DNA of 64,000 nt from Streptomyces gelaticus. GTDB taxonomy: Bacteria > Actinomycetota > Actinomycetes > Streptomycetales > Streptomycetaceae. The notes below the pieces were generated by a model, which was given only the letters and a program-made list of their open reading frames with translations, did not search any database and was not told the DNA's origin. Location: contig NZ_BMTF01000007.1 of assembly GCF_014649535.1 (NCBI RefSeq), forward strand, positions 124,001-188,000, in the 5' to 3' direction. Numbering within the stretch: the first letter of the stretch is position 1; each line of letters begins with the position of its first letter. A program made the position numbers and the translations under genes. Shown here piece after piece: positions 40,149-51,012 of this stretch.

Positions 40149-41403
40149 ATGCTTTCGCCATCGCCCGTGCCTTCGCGCACGCCTTCGTACGCCACCGTCC
40201 TGCGCACCCCTCACGCCGCCCGCACCTTCGGTGCCGCTCTGCTGGGGCGGCTCTCGTACGGGATGGTCTCGCTCTCATTGATGCTGGCGGTGAACGCGAG
40301 CACCGGCTCGTACTCCGCCGCCGGTGCCGTCATGGCGCTCTTCGGGGCGACCAGTGTCTTCCTCTCCCCCGCCCGTGCCGCGCTGATCGACCGGTACGGG
40401 CCGCGCCGGGTCCTGCCGCCGATGGCCGGGGTCTACGCGGTCCTGCTCGCCGCCCTCGCCCACGCCGCCTGGCGGCCGGGGGCCTCGGTGTTCCTGCTGG
40501 GGGGCGCTGGCCGCCGCGGCGGGGGCCTGTACACCACCGCTGGGGCCGGTGATGCGGACCTTGTGGAGCGGTCTCGTCGCCGACCGGGAACTGCTGCGGC
40601 GCGCCTACAGCCTGGACGGTGTCGCCGAGGAACTCCTCTTCGTCAGCGGTCCGTTGCTGGTGGGGGTGGTGGTGAAGTCCGCCTCACCGGCGGCCGGTGT
40701 GGCGATCAGCGCCGCGCTGATCCTCGTGGGCACGCTGGCGCTGGTGTCCTCACCGGCGGTACGTGCTGTGGGCGCGGCACCGTCCGACGACAAGGCGGCC
40801 GGGCCGGACGGCACACCGGGCGGGCGGCGGCTGCTCGGCCTCATCGGGATGCGGCACGCGGTGCTGGTGACGGCGGCCATGGGGTTGTGCCTGGGAGGCC
40901 TGGACCTGCTGGTGGTGGCATTCACCGAGCAGCGTCACCAGGGCGCGGGAGCCGTGTCGTGGGTGCTGGCCGCGCTCTCGGCCGGAGGCGCGGTCGGGGG
41001 ACTCGCCCATGGCGCCGTCTCCTGGCGGGCGTCGAACCGGGCGCGGCTGCCGCTGCTGGCCGCCGGACTGGGCGCGGCCGTGGTCGGGGCCGGGCTGTCG
41101 TCCGGTGTGTACGTGCTGGCCGCGCTCGCCGCGGTGGCGGGGCTGTTCGTCGCGCCCGCGCTGACCACCGCGTACCTCATTGCGGACGAGTCCGTGGGCG
41201 CGGGCAACCGCACCCAGGCGGGTGCCTGGGTGAACACCGCGTTCAACGCCGGGGCGTCGGTGGGCACCGCGGCGGTGGGTCTGCTGGTGGACCGGTTCCC
41301 GCCTGCTGTCTGTTTCGCGGTCGCGGCGGTGCCTCCGCTGCTGTGTGCGGCCGTGGTGGCGCGCGGCGCGGTCGGCCGGCCGGGGCTGCGCCGAGAGCGC
41401 TGA
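40149..41403 (+). pseudogene. MFS transporter, frameshifted
   Basis: Frame one from ATG 40149 covers the first four to five transmembrane segments (FGAALLGRLSYGMVSLSLML, LIDRYGPRRVLPPMAGVYAV) to about 40500. Frame two continues immediately with LAAAAGACTPPLGPVMRTLW, then SGLVADRELLRRAYSLDGVA and the C-terminal six segments to 41403. The switch coincides with a run of six G (40499-40504). Removing one G restores L-L-G-A-L-A-A-A-A-G and a 417-aa transporter. The family resembles actinobacterial drug or metabolite exporters. Either a slip-type pseudogene, phase variation, or an indel error in a homopolymer. Confidence 0.8.
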
Positions 41404-41502
41404 CCGAACCGATGACGCGGTTGGGGCCCCGGATGCCGGAAGGAGGCGGCCGCGCACCCCGCCGGGGAGTGTGCGGCCGCCTCGCGGGCGGGGCTCAGCG
41501 GG

Positions 41503-44500
41503 TCACTTCAGACCGAAGGCCCGGATGATCTCCTGGTCGATGCCCAGCCCGTCGGCCGCCTCGGCGTGCGCCTTGAGCGAGACGAACGAGCCGGCCTTCT
41601 TCGGGGTCTTGAACCGGGCGGTCCAGGAACCGGCCGCGTCCTTGCGGAGCTGCACCGCCTCCCAGGTCTCCCCGTCGTCGTAGCTGACCGACAGCGAGGC
41701 CCCGGTGGCCTTCACCGCACCGTCCAGCCACTCCTGCGTACCGGAGGAGAGACCGACCTCGGTCCACCGGCCGGCCCGCACGTCGCCGGACAGGTCGGTG
41801 TCGACCCGGTAGTCCAGCTGGAGCATCGGGATGTCGGCCTGGAAGGGGCCGTTCTCGTCCATCGCGCCCGAGACGAAGTTCCACTCGGTGTGGGTGCGGG
41901 TGGAGGTCCGCCACAGGTCGCTGTCCCGGCCGGAGTCGAGGACGAAGCGGTACGGCAGCTTCTCGGGCGAGACGTCCCAGGCGAAGCCGGCCCGGCCCGC
42001 GACCTTCTTGATCAGGGTGTCGCCCTGGTAGAAGGCCGTGGTGGTGGTGTCGTACTCGTCCTCCGGCATGGCGCCCGAGTGGCCCGCGCCGGAGTCCGTC
42101 CACGGGGTGAAGTTGAACTGGATGTCGTTGTGGACGGACCGGAACGGACCCCAGTAGCCGGTCCCCAGACGCGGGCGGGTGATCGGTGCGAACCATTGGG
42201 CCGGGTAGGTGCGGCCGGCCGTGTAGTCCAGCTTGCCGCTGCGCATCTCCTGGGCAAAGTCCGTTGCCGTGGCGTTGAGGACCGAGTGGTTCTCGTACCA
42301 GAAGGAGGCGCCCGGGAGCGGGGTGACCCACTCGTCGCGGGTGCCGGGGAACTTCTCGTACTCCTCGAAGCCGATGCCCGGACCGTAGTCCGGTATGTCG
42401 TAGCGGTAGCCGCCGCCGAGCATGTCCTTGTGGCCGTAGAAGGTGTTCTCCACCTTCGCCAGCTGCCGGGCCGACGGGGCGTACTCCAGCGACCGGTCCG
42501 GAATGACGCCGTCGTGGCGGTCGACCAGGTCGTACACGTAGCGGGCGAACTTCCGCTGCGCGACCGTCACCTTCGAGCCGCGCCGGGCCGAGTCGATCAG
42601 ACTCTCGCCCGCGAGGCGCTGGACGGAGGCGACCGGGACGGCGGTCTCGCTTCCGTAGGGGGCGTACGACTCCAGCAGGACGCCGTCGCCGTCGTTGACG
42701 ACGAGGAGCGCCTCGGCTCCCGCGGCCACCGCGTTGGCGGCCCGGTCGGCCGGGGCGACCGCGTCGCTGCGGCGGATGACGACCGCCTTGCCCTTGGCGT
42801 CCAGGCCCTTGTAGTCGGCCGCGGCGCCGTTGCCCGCGAAGACGGCGGCGAGGTTCTTCGTGCTGCTCTCCGCGACCGGTGAACCGACCTGCGCGGTCAC
42901 CGGGACATCACGGCCGTCCGCGGTCAGATCGATCAGCTTCTCGCCCTGCCGCCAGCGGGTCAGGAAGGAGAAGCTGCCCTGGGTGACCTTCTTCGTGGGG
43001 CTCGCCCAGAGCTGGTCGTACATCAGCGGGATCTGGTAGGCGTCGCGCTGGACCGTGCCGTCCGGTGCGGTACGTGCCATGTCGTATCGCAGCTGCCTGG
43101 TCTCGGTCTCCTTCGGTGTCCGCACCCCGATCCTGCGGGCCTCGGACGCGTCGAGGGTGACCGTGGACGCCTTGTCGAGGATGATCTCGGGGGCCGCGAG
43201 GAAGGCGAGCGCCTTGGAGTCGGCCCGGTCACCGGCGACGTCCGCCGCCGCCCAGGCGGTGTAGTTGCCCGGAGGCAGCCGCAGCGTGGTCTCGCCGGGG
43301 ACCGCGACGGGCTGCAGCTGCGGGTCGCCCAGCGCGCCGAGGACGACGGTGCCGTCCATCGGCTTGCCGTCGCGGTCGCGGAGCTCGAGCGTCAGGTCGT
43401 ACAGCTCCTGCTCCTTGTTCAGGGCGAAGCCGGTGTGGGCGACGGTGGTGCCCGCCGCGTCCTTGGCGACGACCTGGCCGGAGAACTGCGTGTTGTTCGC
43501 GACCTTCGACGGGTCCAGCGAGAGCACGGTCTCGGCGGTGGAGCCGGCCGGGACGGTCAGCTGCTTCACCGAGAGGGTGCAGGCGTCGTCGTCCGTGTCC
43601 GTGGCCAGGTCGAGCGTGACGTCCTTCGCGCCCGTGTTGCGGTACGTGATGGTCCGCTCGGCGACCGGGTCGGACGGGGAGTGCGGCCAGTCGTACGAGG
43701 CGACCTCGACGGAGCCGGTGGCCTCGATCGTGGTGTCGACCGCCGCCTTCACATCGAGCCGGCCGGTGCCCTGCTGGTACGGGGTGTGGTCCGGCAGCAC
43801 CTTGGACGAGCTCATCAGCGCGGCCTTGATCCGCTGCCCGGACCAGTCGGGGTGGCGCTGCTTCAGAACGGCGGCCGCGCCCGCGACATGCGGGGTCGCC
43901 ATCGACGTACCGGACATCGACCGGTACATCCCGTCGACGCCCGGGACCGATTGCGAGGCGGCCGCGTTGATGTCCACGCCGGGTGCGGAGAGGTCGGGCT
44001 TCAGACCGTAGGACCCGACGAGCGGGCCCATCGAGGAGAAGGGCGCACGGTGGTCCTGCTTGTCGACGGCGGCGACGGTGAGCGCCTTCGCGGCCGAGCC
44101 GGGCGAGCCGATGGTGCCCTCGCCGTAGGCGTTGCCCGCGGCGACCACGAACAGCGGACCGCCGTCGGCGGAAAGGGCGTCGACCGCCTGGGACATGGGG
44201 TCGGAGCCGTCGTCCGGGATGCTGGAGCCGAGGCTCATCGAGACGACGTCGGCGCCCTCGGCCTTCGCCCACTCCATGGCCTCGATGATGCCGGAGTCGG
44301 CGCCGAAGCCCTCGTCGCTGAGCACCTTGCCGATGATCAGGCCGGCGCCCGGGGCTACGCCCTTGTTGACGCCCTCGGAGGCGGCGCCGGAGCCGGCGAT
44401 CGTGGAGGCGACGTGCGTGCCGTGGCCGTTGCGGTCGACGGCCTCCTCGCCCGGTACGAAGCTCCTGGTCCCGAGGATGCGGTCCTTGACGTCCGGGTGC

Positions 44501-45261
44501 GTGGCGTCGATGCCGGTGTCCAGGACGGCGACCTTGGAGCCCTTGCCGTCGTATCCCTCGGCCCAGGCCTGTGGGGCGTTGACCTGCGGCACGGAGTCCT
44601 TGAGCGACGCCTCCGCCCGGCCGTCGAGCCAGAGCTCGGCGATGCCGCCGTCCAGCGAACGGGCCCCGGGGGCACCGGTGATGCCGTTCCAGAAGGTGCG
44701 GGCGGTGTCCTTGCCGGCCTTCAGCGCGGCGCCGTGGATGCTTTCGAGGGTGCGGACCTTTTTGGCACCCCTGGGGGCGACGGGCAGCGAACGGCCCTTG
44801 CCCGCCGGGTAGGTGGCGATCAGCGGGATGCCGCCCGAGCTCTTGTCGTCGTACCCCATCTCGGCGAGGGCGGAGACGTTGAACAGCCTGCGGTCCAGCT
44901 TCCCGGCCGCGAGCAGCGGGCCGGCCTCGTCGGGAAGTACGTAGATGTCGTTGCCGGCCTGCTGGACATGCACCCCGCCGGTCGCGCCGTCGGGGCGGTC
45001 CACGGTGACGGTGTCCTGCTTGCCGGCACCGTCGGTGTAGTGCACGACATCGCCCGTGAGCAGGGTGATGTCGTACTCCTTGACCGGGGCGGCGGCCCGG
45101 TGGTCGGTGGGCCCGGGGCGGGCCGGGACAGCGGAGGCGGATCCCGCCGCGGGAAGCAGTGCGCCGCTCACCAGGGCGACCGAGGTCGCCATGAGCAGAG
45201 CCCTGCGTCCCGCACGAGCGGGTCTCGCCCGGCCGGAGGCGGAGGAGGGAGTGAATGTCAT
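41503..45261 (-). CDS. Large secreted S8 subtilisin-like serine peptidase
   Basis: 1252 aa precursor. A Sec/Tat-like signal (RRALLMATSVALVSGALLPA) and propeptide (to about residue 225) precede the subtilase domain with Asp248 (VAVLDTGID), His280 (RNGHGTHVAS), oxyanion Asn377 (VVAAGNAYGEG) and Ser453 (SGTSMATPHVAGA). A protease-associated segment lies near 790-900 (VVIRRSDAVAPADRAANAV), followed by beta-rich C-terminal domains to the end. Extracellular protease degrading proteins in the environment. Separated from XdhC by about 105 bp upstream; no protease inhibitor gene adjacent. Confidence 0.92.
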   Translation of the reverse strand: MTFTPSSASGRARPARAGRRALLMATSVALVSGALLPAAGSASAVPARPGPTDHRAAAPVKEYDITLLTGDVVHYTDGAGKQDTVTVDRPDGATGGVHVQQAGNDIYVLPDEAGPLLAAGKLDRRLFNVSALAEMGYDDKSSGGIPLIATYPAGKGRSLPVAPRGAKKVRTLESIHGAALKAGKDTARTFWNGITGAPGARSLDGGIAELWLDGRAEASLKDSVPQVNAPQAWAEGYDGKGSKVAVLDTGIDATHPDVKDRILGTRSFVPGEEAVDRNGHGTHVASTIAGSGAASEGVNKGVAPGAGLIIGKVLSDEGFGADSGIIEAMEWAKAEGADVVSMSLGSSIPDDGSDPMSQAVDALSADGGPLFVVAAGNAYGEGTIGSPGSAAKALTVAAVDKQDHRAPFSSMGPLVGSYGLKPDLSAPGVDINAAASQSVPGVDGMYRSMSGTSMATPHVAGAAAVLKQRHPDWSGQRIKAALMSSSKVLPDHTPYQQGTGRLDVKAAVDTTIEATGSVEVASYDWPHSPSDPVAERTITYRNTGAKDVTLDLATDTDDDACTLSVKQLTVPAGSTAETVLSLDPSKVANNTQFSGQVVAKDAAGTTVAHTGFALNKEQELYDLTLELRDRDGKPMDGTVVLGALGDPQLQPVAVPGETTLRLPPGNYTAWAAADVAGDRADSKALAFLAAPEIILDKASTVTLDASEARRIGVRTPKETETRQLRYDMARTAPDGTVQRDAYQIPLMYDQLWASPTKKVTQGSFSFLTRWRQGEKLIDLTADGRDVPVTAQVGSPVAESSTKNLAAVFAGNGAAADYKGLDAKGKAVVIRRSDAVAPADRAANAVAAGAEALLVVNDGDGVLLESYAPYGSETAVPVASVQRLAGESLIDSARRGSKVTVAQRKFARYVYDLVDRHDGVIPDRSLEYAPSARQLAKVENTFYGHKDMLGGGYRYDIPDYGPGIGFEEYEKFPGTRDEWVTPLPGASFWYENHSVLNATATDFAQEMRSGKLDYTAGRTYPAQWFAPITRPRLGTGYWGPFRSVHNDIQFNFTPWTDSGAGHSGAMPEDEYDTTTTAFYQGDTLIKKVAGRAGFAWDVSPEKLPYRFVLDSGRDSDLWRTSTRTHTEWNFVSGAMDENGPFQADIPMLQLDYRVDTDLSGDVRAGRWTEVGLSSGTQEWLDGAVKATGASLSVSYDDGETWEAVQLRKDAAGSWTARFKTPKKAGSFVSLKAHAEAADGLGIDQEIIRAFGLK

Positions 45262-45365
45262 GCAGCTGATCTACCGGCAAAACCATGGCTACGGTCGAGT
45301 TCGCACCTGGCGTGAAGCCGCCGTGGCGGCAATCCGCCCGCAGCGGTCACAGCCGGGGGGCCGGT

Positions 45366-46517
45366 TCAGGCCACGGATGTGATCACGGCTGCCGGCGGCT
45401 CGCCCGCTTCGTGATGGATCGGGGTGTGCGCGCCCTTGAGCGGTACGCCGCTGCCGCCGCGCCGGTCGGCGACGATTTCAGCGGCGATCGAGAGCGCGGT
45501 CTCCTCGGGGGTACGTGCTCCGAGATCGAGGCCGATCGGTGAGTGCAGCCTGGCCAGTTCCAGCTCCGTGACGCCGGCCTCGCGCAGCCGGTCGTTGCGC
45601 TCCAGATGAGTGCGGCGCGATCCCATCGCCCCGACATACGCGACCGGCAGCCTCAACGCCAGTTCCAGCAGGGGGACATCGAACTTGGCGTCGTGGGTGA
45701 GGACGCACAGGACGGTGCGCGCGTCGACCTCGGTCGCCGCGAGGTAGCGGTGCGGCCAGTCGACGACCAGCTCGTCGGCCTCGGGGAAGCGCGACTTCGT
45801 GGCGAAGACCGGGCGGGCGTCGCACAAGGTCACGTGGTACCCGAGGAACTTGCCCGCGCGGACCAGTGCGGAGGCGAAGTCGATGGCCCCGAAGACGATC
45901 ATCCGGGGCGGTGGGACGCTCGATTCGACGAGCAGGGTGAGGGGTTGTCCGCAGCGCGAGCCCTCGGCTCCGATGACGACGGAGCCGGTGCGGCCCGCGT
46001 CCAGCATGGCGCGGGTGTCGGCGGCGGCGGTGCGGTCCAGCTCCGGATGTCCGCCGAGCCCGCCCTCGTACGAGCCGTCGGGGTGGACGAGCAGGGGGCG
46101 CCCGAGGAGTTCCGCCGGTCCGTCGGTGACCCTGGCGAGGGCCGCCGCCGCCCCCTGCGCGGCGGCGGCGAACGCCGCGGCGAACACCGCCCGTGCGGGG
46201 TCGTCCGCACGGACCGGTGTCACCAGGATGTCGATGACGCCGCCGCAGGTCAGTCCGACCGCGAAGGCGTCCTCCTCGCTGTAGCCGAACCGTTCGCGCA
46301 CCGCGGTGCCGTCGTCCAGCGCCTGCCCGCACAGTTCGTACACGGCGCCCTCCACACACCCGCCGGAGACCGATCCGATCGCCGTGCCGTCGCGGTCGAC
46401 GGCGAGCGCGGCTCCGGGCTGCCGGGGCGCGCTGCCGCCGACCGCCACGACGGTGGCCACGGCGAAGTCGCGTTCTTGCTCGACCCACCGGTTGAGCTCT
46501 TCGGCGATGTCCAGCAT
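45366..46517 (-). CDS. xdhC: XdhC family protein (molybdenum cofactor maturation for xanthine dehydrogenase)
   Basis: 383 aa. XdhC_CoxI N-terminal domain (VATVVAVGGSAPRQPGAALA, GSVSGGCVEGAVYE with the conserved Cys, LTCGGVIDILV) and the Rossmann-like C-terminal domain (MIVFGAIDFASALVRAGKFL, ALRLPVAYVGAMGSRRTHLE, IGLDLGARTPEETALSI). In Rhodobacter XdhC binds molybdenum cofactor and assists its sulfuration and insertion into XDH. It lies downstream of the three xanthine dehydrogenase genes, separated by hairpins at 46755-46845. Confidence 0.92.
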   Translation of the reverse strand: MLDIAEELNRWVEQERDFAVATVVAVGGSAPRQPGAALAVDRDGTAIGSVSGGCVEGAVYELCGQALDDGTAVRERFGYSEEDAFAVGLTCGGVIDILVTPVRADDPARAVFAAAFAAAAQGAAAALARVTDGPAELLGRPLLVHPDGSYEGGLGGHPELDRTAAADTRAMLDAGRTGSVVIGAEGSRCGQPLTLLVESSVPPPRMIVFGAIDFASALVRAGKFLGYHVTLCDARPVFATKSRFPEADELVVDWPHRYLAATEVDARTVLCVLTHDAKFDVPLLELALRLPVAYVGAMGSRRTHLERNDRLREAGVTELELARLHSPIGLDLGARTPEETALSIAAEIVADRRGGSGVPLKGAHTPIHHEAGEPPAAVITSVA

Positions 46518-46603
46518 GGCGATTCTCCTTCTACGGATGTGGGGAGGGGCGGCGGGAGGGGCCGGGCGCGGACCGCGTCCGGCTCCGTGCCGGTTTTCCG
46601 GTT

Positions 46604-46845
46604 CTACTCGGCGCCGATCCGGCTCTCGATCGGGCCGAGTGCGAAGTACACGACGAACACGCCGGTCAACACCCGCATGAAGGCGCCCACTTCACGGAAT
46701 GCGAGGTCGGACGTGTGCCGTGGTGCCTGTGCGGCGTCACCCGCACTGCTGTTGCCGCCGTGCCGCGGTTCTGCGGCACGGCGGTTCTCCGGGCGGTGCG
46801 GGCGGCGGAAGTGTGACGTTCCTGGAAGGCACGCACCGCCCGGAG
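46604..46845 (-). other. Gap between xdh subunit and xdhC: two hairpins and a possible short membrane peptide
   Basis: Two perfect inverted repeats lie downstream of the large subunit gene: 12-bp arms 46755-46766/46773-46784 with loop GGTTCT, and 14-bp arms 46787-46800/46832-46845 with a 31-base loop. They probably terminate or attenuate between structural genes and xdhC. At 46604-46678 a 24-codon frame reads MRVLTGVFVVYFALGPIESR then IGAE, a hydrophobic helix that might be a micro-protein; it lacks a good ribosome site and is uncertain. Confidence 0.45.
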
Positions 46846-46865
46846 AGTTCGGATGGAGCCGCGGC

Positions 46866-49250
<2,385 letters not shown>

Positions 49251-49252
49251 CG

Positions 49253-49846
49253 TCAGACCGTTTCTTCCGCGCGGGCGGCCGCGAGGCGGACCGCGTCGAG
49301 GATCTTCTCGTAGCCGGTGCAGCGGCAGAGGTTGCCGGAGAGCGCCTCGCGGATGTCCGCGTCGGACGGTTCCGGGTTGCGCTCCAGCAGCTCGTCGGCG
49401 GCGACCAGCAGGCCGGGGGTGCAGAAGCCGCACTGGACGGCTCCGGCGTCGATGAACGCCTGCTGGATCGGGGAGAGTTCACCCGTTTCCCGGGCCTCCT
49501 CGCCGGCCGGATCCGCCTGCCACCGCCGGGCCTGGTCGAGCGCCGTGCCGCACGCGCCGGGGGCGCAGCCGCTGCCCGGGTGCTGCTCGGCGCGGTGGGC
49601 GGCGAAGTCCGCGAGGCCCTCCACCGTGACGACCTCGCGCCCCTCCACCTGTCCCGCCGCGACCAGGCAGGAGCAGACCGGCACACCGTCCAGGCGGACC
49701 GTGCAGGAGCCGCACTCGCCCTGCTCGCAGGCGTTCTTCGAGCCGGGCAGGCCCATTCGCTCGCGCAGCACGTAGAGGAGGGACTCGCCCTCCCAGACGT
49801 CGTCCGCCTCGTACCTGCGGCCGTTGACCGTGAAATTGACGCGCAT
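49253..49846 (-). CDS. Xanthine dehydrogenase, 2Fe-2S subunit
   Basis: 197 aa. The N-terminal plant-type ferredoxin cluster has cysteines in CEQGECGSCTVRLDGVPVCSC; the helical second cluster has CGFCTPG and NLCRCTGYEKI. An extra cysteine pair (GSGCAPGACGTALDQARRWQ region, about residues 85-115) makes it longer than the usual 160 aa. It carries electrons from the molybdenum site to FAD or acceptor. It lies between the FAD and large-subunit genes with 2-bp gaps on both sides, so the three are cotranslated. Confidence 0.92.
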   Translation of the reverse strand: MRVNFTVNGRRYEADDVWEGESLLYVLRERMGLPGSKNACEQGECGSCTVRLDGVPVCSCLVAAGQVEGREVVTVEGLADFAAHRAEQHPGSGCAPGACGTALDQARRWQADPAGEEARETGELSPIQQAFIDAGAVQCGFCTPGLLVAADELLERNPEPSDADIREALSGNLCRCTGYEKILDAVRLAAARAEETV

Positions 49847-49848
49847 GA

Positions 49849-50739
49849 TCAGGCAGCTCCTTCGGTGCTGCGGCCGTTGCCGCGGTACGACTCCCAGGTC
49901 CAGCCGAGGGTGCGGCGGGCCATGATCCCGACCGCGTGCCGGCGATAGCTCGCGGTGCCGCGCACATCGTCGATCGGGTTGCAGGCGCCGGCGGCGAGCG
50001 CGGCGAACTGCTTGGCGACGGACGGGGTGATGATCGCGCGGCTGTCCCAGAAGCCGCCCTCCTCGAGCGCGGCGTTCAGGAATTCCTCGGCCTCCTTCGC
50101 CCGTACGGGCGTGGGGGCGGCCGAACCGATGCCGGTGCGCACGGTGCGGGTCCCGGGGTGCAGGGCCAGGCCGAAGGCGCAGACGGCGATGACCATCGCG
50201 TTGCGGGTGCCGACCTTGGAGAACTGCTGGGGCCCGTCGGCCTTCTTGATGTGCACGGCCCGGATCAGCTCGTCCGGTTCGAGGGCGTTGCGTTTGACGC
50301 CGGTGTAGAAGGCGTCGATCGGAATCATCCTGGTTCCGCGTACGGATTCGGCCTCTACCTCGGCGCCCGCGGCGAGCAGGGCCGGGTGGGCGTCCCCGGC
50401 GGGCGAGGCGGTGCCCAGGTTGCCGCCGACGCTGCCGCGGTTGCGGATCTGGGGCGAGGCGACGGTGTGCGAGGCGAGCGCGAGGCCGGGCAGCTCGGCC
50501 CGCAGGTGCTCCATGATGCGGCTGTACGGGACACAGGCTCCGAGCCGTACGTTCTCCCGGCCCACCTCCCATTCGGTCAGCTCTCCGATGCGGTTCAGGT
50601 CCAGGAGGTGATCGGGCCGCCGGTGGTCGAAGTTGATCTCGACCATCACATCGGTGCCACCCGCGATGGGCACAGCCGTCGGGTGCGCGGCCTTGGCGGC
50701 GAGCGCCTCCTCCCAGCTGGCGGGGCGAAGGAAGTCCAT
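49849..50739 (-). CDS. Xanthine dehydrogenase, FAD-binding subunit
   Basis: 296 aa. CO-dehydrogenase flavoprotein family: MDFLRPASWEEALAAKAAHP start, PIAGGTDVMVEINFDHRRPD as first FAD loop, ASPQIRNRGSVGGNLGTASP as the second with the conserved GGNL. It passes electrons from the iron-sulfur subunit to NAD+ or other acceptor. First gene of the xdh operon, transcribed divergently from pucR across a 273-bp intergenic region. Confidence 0.92.
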   Translation of the reverse strand: MDFLRPASWEEALAAKAAHPTAVPIAGGTDVMVEINFDHRRPDHLLDLNRIGELTEWEVGRENVRLGACVPYSRIMEHLRAELPGLALASHTVASPQIRNRGSVGGNLGTASPAGDAHPALLAAGAEVEAESVRGTRMIPIDAFYTGVKRNALEPDELIRAVHIKKADGPQQFSKVGTRNAMVIAVCAFGLALHPGTRTVRTGIGSAAPTPVRAKEAEEFLNAALEEGGFWDSRAIITPSVAKQFAALAAGACNPIDDVRGTASYRRHAVGIMARRTLGWTWESYRGNGRSTEGAA

Positions 50740-50928
50740 GAGTGGCTCTCTTCTTCTCGATCGGGTCGTCCACTGGGGACCGACGAGGGGCCCCGGGTGC
50801 GATCGGCCCTCGACTCTGCGTTCATGTGTTGTTGACGCGATGCGGGCCCAAGTACACAAGCCGTGCTCCACCCGGTGCAGTCACCGAAACCATGAAGGAG
50901 TTGGCTGGCCGATCTCCTCGTCTTGTAG

Positions 50929-50940
50929 ATTCGAACGAAT
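50929..50940. promoter_or_regulatory. 12-bp palindrome in the xdh/pucR intergenic region
   Basis: ATTCG-AA-CGAAT, 73 bases before the pucR start and 190 before the xdh operon start. It may be a PucR operator. A TTGACG at about 50834 is the only -35-like box noticed, with a spacing to TACACA that is too short to be convincing. A related TTCGAACG lies at 55482-55489 upstream of the DUF2637 gene. Confidence 0.35.
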
Positions 50941-51012
50941 GGCGGGGATCAGTGACCTCACCCCAATACCCAATTTTCACCCGCACCAACGAAAGAGATC
51001 GGCGGCGACGAG

